Shown: positions 24,907 to 33,336, numbered from the stretch's first letter. The stretch is DNA of 63,046 nt from Brucella pseudintermedia (GCF_008932435.1 NZ_WBWE01000017.1:1-63046); one strand, 5' to 3'. Notes: generated from the letters alone by a model not told the origin. Numbers and translations are program-made.

Positions 24907-27063
24907 TCAGAGTACCGATATTTTTGTGCGCCCGGCGATCTTAGGCAGAGGCGGGGCCGCAAGGAAGCGGTCATGCAGCTCCTTGATGACTTTTGTCGAC
25001 AGGGGCGAGAGCACGCGCGGCGGCGCGGCCATGGCTTCCTCCGGCTTGGCGTTTGCCACTTGCGGCTCGCTCTTCTTGGGCGGCGCGGGGAAGGGCGGCG
25101 TCACACCCGGTATGGGCTTCAGTTCGATGTTCTGATGCGCATAGGACATCATCCGCTGCCAAGCCATGGCAGGCAGAACGCCGCCGGTCATTTCCTTCAT
25201 GGGAGTGAAATTGTCGTTGCCGAACCAAACCGCCGCCGTGAAATTTCCGGTGAAGCCGACAAACCATGCATCGCGATAATTCTGCGTCGTGCCGGTCTTG
25301 CCGCCAACCCGCGTCATGGGCAGCGCGGCGCGGCGCCCGGTGCCCCGTTCGGGCACTTGCACCAGCATGGAGTTCATTTCGAGCGCTGCCTTTTCCGATA
25401 GCGCCCTGTGCGGCTTCGGCGCATCGCGACCGAAATCCCACAACACCTTGCCATCCGGCGAAACGATCTGCGTGAAGGCATGGCGATTGCCGGCCATGCC
25501 CGCATTCGGAAACACGTTGAAGCCGGTGGCCTGATCCATCACCGTCATTTCCGAAGTGCCAAGCACCATGGTCTTGTGCGACGAGATTGGTGATTCGACG
25601 CCCATTGCCTTGGTCAGCGCGACGATGGGGGCGGTGGTCAGATAATCGCGCGCCAGCCGTACCGGCACGCTGTTCAACGAACGCACAAGCGCGGTCGTCA
25701 GGTCCACGCGGCCCGCGAAACTGCGGCCATAATTGCGCGGTGACCAGTTGCCCCAGCTGATCGGCGCGTCCGAGACAATGGTGCTAGGCGTCAGCCCCTT
25801 TTCCATAGCCGCCGCATAGACGTAAGGCTTGAAGGACGAACCGGCCTGCCGCAACGCCTTTGTGGCACGGTTGAACTGGCTTTCGCCATAGTCCCGCCCG
25901 CCGACGAGTGCGCGGACCGAGCCGTCATTGGCGATCACTACGGTTGCCGCTTCCGAAACATTATAATCCTTGCCGAACTGGCGCAGGTGATATTCGAGCG
26001 ATTCTTCCGCCGCCTTCTGGATATTGTGGTCGAGCGTCGTGCGCACGATCAGCGTGTGCTGGGGAATATTGGCAGCGACCTTCTTCACTTCCTCGAACGC
26101 CCAGTCGAGGAAATAGTCGGGACTCTCATTCTTGGCCCGGTCGATGACGCTTGCCGGATGGCGGCGCGCGACGGCGATCTGTCCCTCGCTCAGGAAACCG
26201 CTTTCAACCATGTTGGAAAGCACGACATTGGCGCGCGCACGCGCTGCGGGCAGGTTGACATGCGGCGCGAACTTGGCAGGCGCCTTGAACAGCCCCGCCA
26301 GCATCGCGGCTTCCGCCAGCGAGACATCCTTGATGTTCTTGCCGAAATAAAACTCCGAAGCGGCTGCGATACCGAAGGTTCCGCCGCCCATATAGGCCCG
26401 GTCGAGGTAAAGCTGCAGGATTTCCTTCTTGCTGAGATTGCTTTCCAGCCAGAGCGCGAGGAAGGCTTCCTTGATCTTGCGCTCGATGGTACGCTCGTTG
26501 GAGAGGAAGAGGTTCTTGGCAAGCTGCTGGGTGATGGTCGAGCCGCCCTGGACGACGCCATTGGCGCGCATGTTCTGGCTTAACGCGCGGGTCAGGCCCC
26601 AGAAGTCGATGCCGTAATGATCGAAGAAGCGCCGGTCCTCCGTGCCGAGCACGGCCTTGATGACATGATCCGGCAATTCATCGATCGGCACGGCCTGACG
26701 ATGCAGGATGCCGCGCTGGCCGATCTCATTGCCGTAGCGATCGAGGAAGGTGACGGCATAGTCGTCCTGCGCGCGCCAGTCCTTCTTGGTTTCCTCGAAG
26801 GCGGGCAGTGCCAGCACCAGCATCAGCACCGCTCCGGCAACCCCGAGCGTAAATCCCTCGTCGAGAACCTCGACGACGAAACGCCGGAAACCCCGCACGC
26901 GAAAACGCCGGGAGAAGATGGTGATGTTTTCCCACCACTCGCCGAGATTATAGCGCAGGCTGTAGAGGGTGGAATCGATCCACGCGTCGAGCCCGATCAG
27001 GCGCGAAACCCTGAACGGCTTGCGCTTTTGGCTTCCGGGATCTTTTTCTGCCGTCTTACGCAT
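24907..27063 (-). CDS. Class A penicillin-binding protein 1A (glycosyltransferase/transpeptidase)
   Basis: A 718-residue bifunctional peptidoglycan synthase. A membrane helix at about 71-90 is followed by a GT51 domain with catalytic Glu 142 in LGTEDRRFFDHYG and QGGSTITQQLAKNLFL. The transpeptidase domain has SxxK at 409-412 (SSFK), SxN at 462-464 (SLN) and KTGT at 589-592. A basic cytoplasmic N-terminus and a Pro-rich C-terminal tail flank them. It leads the operon with the DUF1214 and DUF1254 genes. Confidence 0.94.
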   Translation of the reverse strand: MRKTAEKDPGSQKRKPFRVSRLIGLDAWIDSTLYSLRYNLGEWWENITIFSRRFRVRGFRRFVVEVLDEGFTLGVAGAVLMLVLALPAFEETKKDWRAQDDYAVTFLDRYGNEIGQRGILHRQAVPIDELPDHVIKAVLGTEDRRFFDHYGIDFWGLTRALSQNMRANGVVQGGSTITQQLAKNLFLSNERTIERKIKEAFLALWLESNLSKKEILQLYLDRAYMGGGTFGIAAASEFYFGKNIKDVSLAEAAMLAGLFKAPAKFAPHVNLPAARARANVVLSNMVESGFLSEGQIAVARRHPASVIDRAKNESPDYFLDWAFEEVKKVAANIPQHTLIVRTTLDHNIQKAAEESLEYHLRQFGKDYNVSEAATVVIANDGSVRALVGGRDYGESQFNRATKALRQAGSSFKPYVYAAAMEKGLTPSTIVSDAPISWGNWSPRNYGRSFAGRVDLTTALVRSLNSVPVRLARDYLTTAPIVALTKAMGVESPISSHKTMVLGTSEMTVMDQATGFNVFPNAGMAGNRHAFTQIVSPDGKVLWDFGRDAPKPHRALSEKAALEMNSMLVQVPERGTGRRAALPMTRVGGKTGTTQNYRDAWFVGFTGNFTAAVWFGNDNFTPMKEMTGGVLPAMAWQRMMSYAHQNIELKPIPGVTPPFPAPPKKSEPQVANAKPEEAMAAPPRVLSPLSTKVIKELHDRFLAAPPLPKIAGRTKISVL

Positions 27064-27309
27064 TCACTGACTTCGGCGCGGTTGGTTTCGCGGACAGATG
27101 GAGCTTGCCTGTCCATCATAGCAGATAAGTAAGCCACAGCTCATGCGAAATGGTTAAAGCGCTGGCAGCTTTTTCATTATAGGAAAAAAATCAAATAATA
27201 GGAAAATAGTCCTTGACTGCGTAACGGTGCTTTGTTAGGTTTTATCTATGGTCGACAAAGTGTGACCGTCGCCGGTTTTGCTATATTACCCCCGGCAGAT
27301 ACCGGTGTG

Positions 27310-27348
27310 CATAACCCTGAGGAGCCATAGCTGCTTTTCAGGGTTATG
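27310..27348 (+). repeat. Inverted repeat covering a start codon
   Basis: CATAACCCTGA (27310-27320) pairs perfectly with TCAGGGTTATG (27338-27348), and the ATG at 27346-27348 is the start of the first GTA-cluster frame. GGAG lies in the loop. It may be an operator or an RNA hairpin that hides the start codon. Confidence 0.7.
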
Positions 27349-27594
27349 TCTTTTACAGCAATTGCCCGCGCGGTCAGGTCTGTCGGCGAACTGAGCGCCG
27401 AGGACAAGCCGGCCGGTCCGTTGCCCGCCGGTCGCGCGGCTGCTTCGTTGGGCGACACGCGCAGGGCGCTGGCGCGTATAAGCAGGAGGATAAACGAACT
27501 TGCAGAAAGTCGGGCGCGGCAGATCTTGGACGGCAGGCCTGACGCCGCAGCAAATGGAAGCAGCCGAGGCGGAGTGGCTGTTTCAGGCGCGTGA
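27346..27594 (+). CDS. Short frame at the head of the GTA cluster (gp1/TerS position)
   Basis: An 82-residue frame with one basic helix (DTRRALARISRRINELAESR). In GTA clusters the gene before the large terminase encodes the small terminase-like gp1, and this frame lies in that place. It overlaps the terminase start by 95 bp, more than expected, so its 3' end may be altered. Function by position only. Confidence 0.4.
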   Translation: MSFTAIARAVRSVGELSAEDKPAGPLPAGRAAASLGDTRRALARISRRINELAESRARQILDGRPDAAANGSSRGGVAVSGA

Positions 27595-28738
27595 CGCCCA
27601 GTTGCCGCCTTATGGCGAATGGCTCACATGGCTTATCATGGGCGGTCGCGGCTCCGGCAAGACGCGGGCAGGGGCGGAATGGGCGTCCGGCATAGCGCTG
27701 GGACTGCCGCCCTTTGCCAAGGTAGCCTGCGGGCACATCGCGCTGGTGGGCGAAACCCTGAGCGATGCACGCGAGGTGATGGTGGACGGGCCGTCCGGCA
27801 TTCTGGCGGTGTCGCGGCTGGCGCGCCCGCGCTATGAAGCGACACGCCGCAGGCTTTTATGGGAGAACGGTGCGGTGGCGTCGCTTTATTCTTCCGAAGA
27901 TCCCGACAGCCTGCGCGGTCCCCAGTTCGATGCTGCATGGTGCGACGAACTGGCGAAATGGAAAAACCCGCAGGAAACCTGGGACATGCTGCAATTCGGC
28001 CTGCGTCTTGGCGCTTTTCCGAGACAGGTCGTGACCACAACCCCGCGCGCGGTTCCGCTCCTGAAAGCTCTGGTCCGTGATGGTTCGGTTTCGATGACCC
28101 ATATGCGGACGGAAGAAAACGCCGACAATCTGGCGCAAGGCTTCATGCAGGCGATCAACGACCGCTATGGCGGGACGCGTTTGGGACGGCAGGAACTCGA
28201 CGGCGAATTGATCGAGGAACGCGCCGATGCCCTGTGGTCGCGCGACCTCATCGAGCGGTGTTTCGAGGCGAGAGCCCCGGAACTGGCTCGTATCGTTGTG
28301 GCGATCGACCCGCCTGCCTCGTCCGGCAAGGCGTCGGATGCCTGCGGCATTGTCGTTGCCGGCATCGACAATGAAGGAAGCGGCCATGTGCTTGCCGATG
28401 CCAGCATGAACGCCGCCAAGCCGCACCAATGGGCGCGGAAGGCCATTGCGCTTTTCCACGCGCATCAGGCCGATGCGATTATTGCGGAGGTCAATCAGGG
28501 CGGCGAGATGGTGGCGGCGGTGCTGGCGGCGAAAGATGCAAGCGTGCCGGTGCTCAAACGCCACGCCTCGCGGGGCAAGTTTCTGCGGGCGGAGCCGGTG
28601 GCTGCGCTCTACGAGCAGGGCCGCATCCGCCATGCCGGGCGGTTCCCGGCGCTCGAAAATGGCGAACGGATTTGTCGCGCTGCATATGGATCACGGCGCA
28701 TCGTGGATTGCGCGGGATTATACCTCGCTGGCGCGTGA
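27500..28738 (+). pseudogene. GTA large terminase (DNA packaging ATPase), 3' end deleted
   Basis: The ATPase half is complete: Walker A GGRGSGKT at 48-55, Walker B-like AAWCDELAKW, and the nuclease domain with VVAIDPPASS and IIAEVNQGG. After RHAGRFPALE the usual C-terminal block (about 30 residues) is missing; the sequence passes into portal DNA in the wrong frame and stops after CRAAYGSRR... at 412 residues. TTG 27500 has AGGAGG 10 bases upstream. In RcGTA-like systems this enzyme packages random host DNA. It could still be expressed, but its docking portal is broken. Confidence 0.88.
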
Positions 28739-29632
28739 GGGCTTCATGCGCAATCCGGTCGCCCATCGCTGCGTGCGCATGATTGCGGAAGCGGCAAGCA
28801 ATGTGCCGTGGCTGCTTTATGCAGGCGCGACCGAACACGAAACGCATTCGCTGCTTGAGCCTGTTGCCCGCCCTCAATGCGGGTCGGACGGAACGACATT
28901 TTTCGAGCCGCTATACGGGCATCTTCTGATTTCCGGCAATGCCTATGTCGAACGTCTTGATCTGCCGAGCGGCCGCATGGAACTGCATCTTTTGCGCCCG
29001 GAACGGGTCAGCATCATAACGGATGCGGATGGCTGGCCGCAGGCGCTGGTTTATCGCTCCGGCAAGGCGGCGAGACGGCTTTCGCTTGGAAGTGACGGCG
29101 CGGCTGCCTTGCAGCTCCAGCTGTTTCGTCTGCTGGACGATCATTACGGATTTCCGCCGCTGGAAGCGGCCCTGATGGCGCTCGATCTCCACAATGCGGC
29201 TGGCGCGTGGAACAAGGCGCTTCTCGACAATCCGGCGCGGGCCGTCCGCTGCTTCTGGAAGGCGGCCTGGACTGGAAGGCGATGGGCTACAGCCCGCAGG
29301 ACGTGGATTTCATCGAAGCAAAGAACGGAGCCGCCCGCGACATCGCGCTTGCCTTCGGTGTGCCGCCATGCTGCTCGGTATTCCGGGCGATAATACCTAT
29401 GCCAATTATGCGGAGGAAAACCGCGCCTTCTACCGGCTGACAGTATTGCCGCTGATTGGGCGCACCGCAAAGGCGTTCTCCGGATGGCGGCCCGCATTTC
29501 GGCGACGATCTGCGGCTTGAGCACGATATCGACCGCGTGGAAGGGCTGTCATCCGAGCGGGAATCGCTGTGGCGGCGCATTTCCGAGGCATCGTTTCTCA
29601 CCGACGAAAAACGGGATGCAGTGGGCTATTAG
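28666..29632 (+). pseudogene. GTA portal protein, broken by deletions and frameshifts
   Basis: Portal homology is spread over several frames. It begins in one frame at GFVALHMDHGASWIARDYTS without a start (5' end deleted into terminase). It jumps near 29245 from WNKALLDNPAR to GRPLLLEGGLDWKAMGYSP, with about 30 codons lost. It shifts near 29367 (one base missing in a C run before MLLGIPGDNTYANYAEENRA) and again near 29505 before DDLRLEHDIDRVEGL. The original stop is TAG 29630-29632. No functional portal can be made. Confidence 0.9.
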
Positions 29633-29655
29633 CCGCATTCAGCAGGGAGACTGTT

Positions 29656-30033
29656 ATGAGCAACCTCAACGATGCAGTATTCGCTTCGGAAGCGGCCTGG
29701 ATCTGGTTCGCCAAGGTGGCGGGCGCGGTGGCAGGCTCCGCCGTCTCGCTCGCCTATATGATGCCGCACGGAAAGCGCGAAGCGGCGATCCGTTTCGCGG
29801 TCGGCATCATCTGCGGCATGGTTTTCGGCGGTGCGGCAGGGGTCAAGATTTCCGAAACCCTGGCTCTCGGCGGATTGCTCGGGCGAGCGGAACTGATTCT
29901 CATGGGATCGGCAGCCGCAAGCCTTGCCGCCTGGTCGGCGCTCGGCATCTTCAAGCGCTTTTCCGAGCGGCTGAAACAGGCTCCGATACCGGGCATTCTG
30001 CCGGAGGAAAGGAGAGAGAATGGCGATGCATGA
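29656..30033 (+). CDS. DUF6107 family membrane protein of the GTA cluster
   Basis: A 125-residue protein with three predicted membrane helices (about 15-33, 46-66, 75-100), matching a family found between portal and prohead protease genes in Rhizobiales GTA clusters. The frame is intact with GGGAG before ATG 29656, although both neighbours are broken. Function unknown. Its end overlaps the prohead protease start by 14 bp, the ancestral arrangement. Confidence 0.8.
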   Translation: MSNLNDAVFASEAAWIWFAKVAGAVAGSAVSLAYMMPHGKREAAIRFAVGIICGMVFGGAAGVKISETLALGGLLGRAELILMGSAAASLAAWSALGIFKRFSERLKQAPIPGILPEERRENGDA

Positions 30034-30339
30034 TATGCGACTGGAAACGAAACAAGCCGCGCTTGCCATCGAGGATGTGGAGCTGGACGGCAGCTTTTCC
30101 AGCTATGCAAGCATCTCCGGCCTGTCCGATCTCGGCAATGACGTGATCGAACGGGCGCTTTTACCCGTTCGCTTGCCGGCGATTTCGGACGCGGTTATCT
30201 GGTGGTGGATCGTATTGGCGTGCGCGTGCTGCGCGATCCTTATTCCGCCAAACCCTATGTGCTCTTCTATATGACCAAGCGCGTCGGCGGCGGCGTGCAG
30301 GATTTCGAGGCCATTAAGCTCCTGAAATTCACCGTCTGA
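30020..30339 (+). pseudogene. GTA prohead protease N-terminus fused by deletion to capsid C-terminus
   Basis: Residues 1-45 (FSSYASISGLSDLGNDVIER) are the start of an HK97-type prohead protease. One G is missing from a G run near 30152; the corrected frame continues GAFTRSLA. Directly after, at about 30178, follows the C-terminal 54 residues of the major capsid protein: GDFGRGYLVVDRIGVRVLRD to GGGVQDFEAIKLLKFTV-stop. Most of the protease and the first 85% or so of the capsid are gone, a deletion of roughly 1.5 kb by comparison with remembered gene sizes. Confidence 0.9.
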
Positions 30340-30342
30340 CGG

Positions 30343-30370
30343 AACTGGCAGCCTGAAGCTGTCAGTTTTT
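30343..30370 (+). terminator. Terminator after the capsid fragment
   Basis: AACTGGCAGC (30343-30352) pairs with GCTGTCAGTT (30358-30367), followed by a T-run. It lies 4 bp after the capsid stop, where phage and GTA clusters often carry a terminator. Confidence 0.8.
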
Positions 30371-30495
30371 GCAGTAGATTACCGGGCTGCCCTGCCGGTT
30401 TTGGCAGGTAGTTTCCCGCTCCAAAGCAAGGGAAGCTCCATGTGGAGTTCGTGTTTAACTATCTGATTTGAAAGTTATCATTTAGAGGGAAGTCC

Positions 30496-31062
30496 ATGAC
30501 AATGTTTCTTGTCACGCCACCGGCGCTGGAGCCGGTGACGGTAGCCGACGTGCGCGCATTTTTACGAGTTTCCACCGACGGCGAGGACGATATTCTGCGT
30601 CGCCTCATTGCCGCAGCCCGCGAAATCATTGAAGCTGAAACCGCACTGTCGCTGATCGAGCAGACCTGGCGGCTGCGTGTTGACCGCTGGCCGCGCTCGG
30701 GGCGTCTTGCCCTGTTCAAATATCCGGTAAAAATGGTGACGACTGTCGTGGCCTACAGGCCGGACGGAACCGCGATCAGTTTTTCGCCGGAAGAACTTGT
30801 CCTGCATCATAGCCGCAGGCCGCAGCGTCTTTATATGGCACAGTATCCCGACGCAGCCGAATTTGTAGGTCTGGAAGTCGATTTCGTGGCCGGTTTCGGG
30901 GAAAGCGGCGTCGAAGTGCCGGACGCTTTGAAACAGGCGATCCTGACGCTTGTCGCTCATCTTTACGAATCGTGCGCTGGTGTTGATGCGGATGCCGCGC
31001 AGCGTTCTTTCCCGCCGGTCATCGGCCAGATGATCGACAGCTGGAAACGGGTGTCCCTATGA
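30496..31062 (+). CDS. GTA head-tail connector protein (gp6-like)
   Basis: A 188-residue protein of the phage head-tail connector family (phiE125 gp8/HK97 gp6-like). The N-terminus VTPPALEPVTVADVRAFLRV and the helix DDILRRLIAAAREIIEAETAL are characteristic, as is the C-terminal AILTLVAHLYE. The frame is open and starts after AGAGGGAAG. It overlaps the following adaptor gene by 4 bp. It is one of the few unbroken structural frames here; its partners are broken, so it is probably a relic or has been reused. Confidence 0.85.
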   Translation: MTMFLVTPPALEPVTVADVRAFLRVSTDGEDDILRRLIAAAREIIEAETALSLIEQTWRLRVDRWPRSGRLALFKYPVKMVTTVVAYRPDGTAISFSPEELVLHHSRRPQRLYMAQYPDAAEFVGLEVDFVAGFGESGVEVPDALKQAILTLVAHLYESCAGVDADAAQRSFPPVIGQMIDSWKRVSL

Positions 31063-31301
31063 ACAACGTGCTTTTCATCGATCCGGCCAGCTCATCCGAA
31101 CTGGTTCTGGAAGCACTGTAGCCGGTGGCGGACGGCATGGGCGGTTACGGCGAGAACTGGTCCGATGTCGGCATGGTCTGGGGACGGACCGAGCCGCTTT
31201 CCGCATCGCAGAAGGATTTCGACACGCGCCCGCAACCCGAGGTGACGCACCGCATCCTGCTGCGGTTTCGATTGGAATACGTCGACGGAAAAGGGCGGTG
31301 A
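31059..31301 (+). pseudogene. GTA head-tail adaptor (g7), nonsense mutation and 3' deletion
   Basis: From ATG 31059 the frame reads FIDPASSSELVLEAL and hits TAG near 31119. The same frame continues PVADGMGGYGENWSDVGMVW, GRTEPLSASQKDFDTRPQPE, VTHRILLRFR, which is head-tail adaptor sequence. Homology then stops and the frame closes at 31301 inside the next fragment. The overlap with the connector stop (ATGA) shows the ancestral coupling. Confidence 0.85.
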
Positions 31302-31509
31302 GCATTTTTTCAATATCCAGATCTGGGCTAGGGAAAGCGGGCGCAAGCGTGTGCTGGACATCGCCGCAAAGATCGCGAAGCCGGTTGAGGTCAGCGGCCA
31401 TCGTGTCGTGAACCTGATGCTGACCGAGGTTCTGGCGCGCAATACCGATGGGCTCGGCAGCTATCTCGGCACCATGCGCTATCGCGCCGTGACCGAACCG
31501 GCAGACTAA
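31282..31509 (+). pseudogene. GTA DUF3168 tail-completion protein (g8), C-terminal fragment
   Basis: A 75-residue piece in a different frame from the adaptor: GGEHFFNIQIWARESGRKRV, LDIAAKIAKPVEVSGHRV, ending EVLARNTDGLGSYLGTMRYR... with stop TAA 31507-31509. This is the C-terminal half of a DUF3168 protein. Its N-terminal half was removed in the deletion that also removed the adaptor end. Confidence 0.85.
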
Positions 31510-31526
31510 ATTTCAGGGAGATTTGA

Positions 31527-31619
31527 ATGGCGGCACAAAGAGGCAAGGACATCTTGCTCAAGACGGCGCGATGACAGCACGTTTGAAACCTGCGCGGGCT
31601 TGCGCAGCAAGCGTGTCGC
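31527..31619 (+). pseudogene. GTA major tail protein (g9), N-terminal fragment
   Basis: ATG 31527 follows AGGGAG. The frame reads MAAQRGKDILLKT, then needs a one-base shift to continue RDDSTFETCAGLRSKRVAS, the N-terminus of a TP901-1-type major tail protein. The rest is missing: at about 31620 the sequence becomes the C-terminal part of the tail-tip protein. Confidence 0.82.
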
Positions 31620-31979
31620 TTCCGTCCGCTCAGCCCCGTCCATTTGAAAGTGGAGCGGCTGGCGAATGACGATCTGTCCTTCAACTGGATCAGGCGTGGG
31701 CGGATCGATGCCGACGGTTGGTCCGATAACTGGTTTGGCGAAGATATTCCGCTTGGCGAAGAACGCGAGGCCTACCGCATCGAAATCTGGCGGAGCGACA
31801 CGCTGGTGCGAGCCAGCCAGGCATCGGCGCCTTCATGGATTTACGGCGCGGCGGAAAGGCAAGCTGATCTTGGCAATGCGGCATTCGGGGCTGCTTTCCA
31901 GTTTCGGGTTGCAATGATCGGCGCAAAAAGCGGATCGGGCGATTTTGCGTGTCTCGACGTTCCGGCAATGATTAACTGA
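31620..31979 (+). pseudogene. GTA tail-tip/TIM-barrel protein (g15), C-terminal fragment
   Basis: An open 120-codon frame without a proper start: FRPLSPVHLKVERLANDDLS, FNWIRRGRIDADGWSDNW, GEDIPLGEEREAYRIEIW. This is the C-terminal end of the large (about 1,300-residue) GTA host-specificity/baseplate protein. Genes g10-g14 and nearly all of g15 are missing between this and the tail protein fragment, a deletion of several kilobases by comparison with normal clusters. Confidence 0.85.
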
Positions 31980-31990
31980 CAGGAAAAAAC

Positions 31991-32197
31991 ATGAACGCAG
32001 ATAAATCTTGGTATCTTTCGCGCACGGTCTGGGCTGGTCTCGTAGCGCTTTTTCTCTCGCTTGCCGGTGTTTTCGGTGTGGCAACCGATCTGATCGATCA
32101 AGGCGCGCTAACGGATGTTCTGCTGCAACTGGCGACCGCAATTGCCGGAATTGTTACGATTATCGGGCGCATCGGGGCAACATCACGCATTTCATAA
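31991..32197 (+). CDS. Small membrane protein at the end of the GTA cluster (holin-like position)
   Basis: A 68-residue protein with two predicted membrane helices (WAGLVALFLSLAGVFGVATD and LLQLATAIAGIVTIIGRIG). Similar short membrane proteins close GTA clusters in Rhizobiales, where they may help release particles. Its frame is intact and it begins 11 bp after the tail-tip fragment, with AGGAAA upstream. The holin role is a guess from position and topology. Confidence 0.7.
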   Translation: MNADKSWYLSRTVWAGLVALFLSLAGVFGVATDLIDQGALTDVLLQLATAIAGIVTIIGRIGATSRIS

Positions 32198-32298
32198 TTA
32201 CACAAACCGTGATAGTCAGAGGCTGATTTTTCCTTTGGGCCCGCAAGAGGTTTGGTTGTTCATGCATCATTCAGCTGTTGGGCGCTATATAAGGCGGC

Positions 32299-32598
32299 AT
32301 GATGAAACAGAACCCTGCTCTCAAAGTTTTCGCGCTTCTCGCGGTTAGTATTGGCTTGCTGCCGGTCAGTGCCGGTGCATTGCCGATGACGGCGCCGCAG
32401 AAGTCCAATCTCATTGTCGCTGCCGCGGGTGATTGCGCCGCGGTCGGCGAACAGGTGGCTGCCCAGCAGGGTGGCCAGCTGGCCAAGGCAACCGCCACGA
32501 CGCAAAACGGCCGCCCCATGTGTGTCATCGTCGTGCTGGTGCCGGGCCGTGATGGCGAACGCCCGCGCCGCGTTGAAGTGGCTGTTCCCGCTCAATAA
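32299..32598 (+). CDS. feuN: Small periplasmic protein, FeuN-like by position
   Basis: A 99-residue secreted protein: signal peptide about 1-27 (VFALLAVSIGLLPVSAGA), and a mature part with two cysteines and the end block GRPMCVIVVLVPGRDGERP typical of a short PepSY-like fold. In Sinorhizobium meliloti the gene directly before feuPQ is feuN, a periplasmic inhibitor of the FeuQ kinase. The same position here, 48 bp before feuP, supports that name; sequence identity to FeuN was not checked. Confidence 0.65.
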   Translation: MMKQNPALKVFALLAVSIGLLPVSAGALPMTAPQKSNLIVAAAGDCAAVGEQVAAQQGGQLAKATATTQNGRPMCVIVVLVPGRDGERPRRVEVAVPAQ

Positions 32599-32646
32599 CA
32601 ACGGTTTGCGTTGCTGTTCTGCATTCATTGAGGGGAGAACGTCCGC

Positions 32647-33336
32647 TTGCGTATCCTGATCGTTGAAGACGACAAGGACCTGAACCGGCAGCTTGCGGAA
32701 GCGATGGCCGCCGCCGGTTATGTGGTCGACCGCGCTTATGACGGCGAAGAAGGTCATCATCTGGGCGATACCGAGCCTTACGATGCGGTGGTACTTGATA
32801 TCGGCCTGCCGCGCATGGACGGCATCAGTGTTGTGGAACGCTGGCGGCGCAGCGGCCGCACCATGCCCGTTCTTATGCTCACCGCCCGTGATCGCTGGAG
32901 CGACAAGGTTGCCGGCATCGATGCGGGCGCCGATGATTATGTTGCCAAGCCCTTCCATATCGAGGAAGTGCTGGCGCGGCTGCGTGCGCTGATCCGCCGT
33001 GCGGCTGGCCATGCATCGTCCGAACTTGTCTGCGGGCCGCTCTATCTCGATACGAAAACATCGAAAGCCAGCATCAATGGCGTCGCGCTCAAGCTGACCT
33101 CGCACGAATACCGGCTTTTGTCCTATCTGATGCACCACATGGACGAGGTGGTGTCGCGCACCGAACTGGTGGAGCACCTTTACGATCAGGATTTTGACCG
33201 CGATTCCAACACGATCGAAGTCTTTGTCGGTCGCCTCCGCAAGAAGATGGGCGTGGACCTGATCGAGACCGTGCGCGGCATGGGCTACCGCATCCGTTCG
33301 GAAGGCGGCGGCGAAGCGAAAGGCAACGACAGCTGA
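32647..33336 (+). CDS. feuP: Response regulator FeuP (OmpR family)
   Basis: A 229-residue OmpR-type regulator. The receiver domain spans 1-115 with phospho-acceptor Asp 51 (AVVLDIGLPRMDG) and Lys in DDYVAKPF; the winged-helix domain (about 130-220) has LTSHEYRLLSYLM and IETVRGMGYRIR. FeuP/FeuQ in rhizobia and Brucella control cyclic glucan export and osmotic adaptation genes. The start is TTG 32647 with GAGGGGAG upstream. It lies after the feuN-like gene and overlaps feuQ. Confidence 0.92.
   Translation: MRILIVEDDKDLNRQLAEAMAAAGYVVDRAYDGEEGHHLGDTEPYDAVVLDIGLPRMDGISVVERWRRSGRTMPVLMLTARDRWSDKVAGIDAGADDYVAKPFHIEEVLARLRALIRRAAGHASSELVCGPLYLDTKTSKASINGVALKLTSHEYRLLSYLMHHMDEVVSRTELVEHLYDQDFDRDSNTIEVFVGRLRKKMGVDLIETVRGMGYRIRSEGGGEAKGNDS

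Noticed and set aside
27064..27345. Signal recognition particle or other structured RNA upstream of the GTA cluster
   Set aside because: The CATAACCCTGA hairpin lacks the conserved SRP loop, and the rest of the region shows no RNA fold I recognise.
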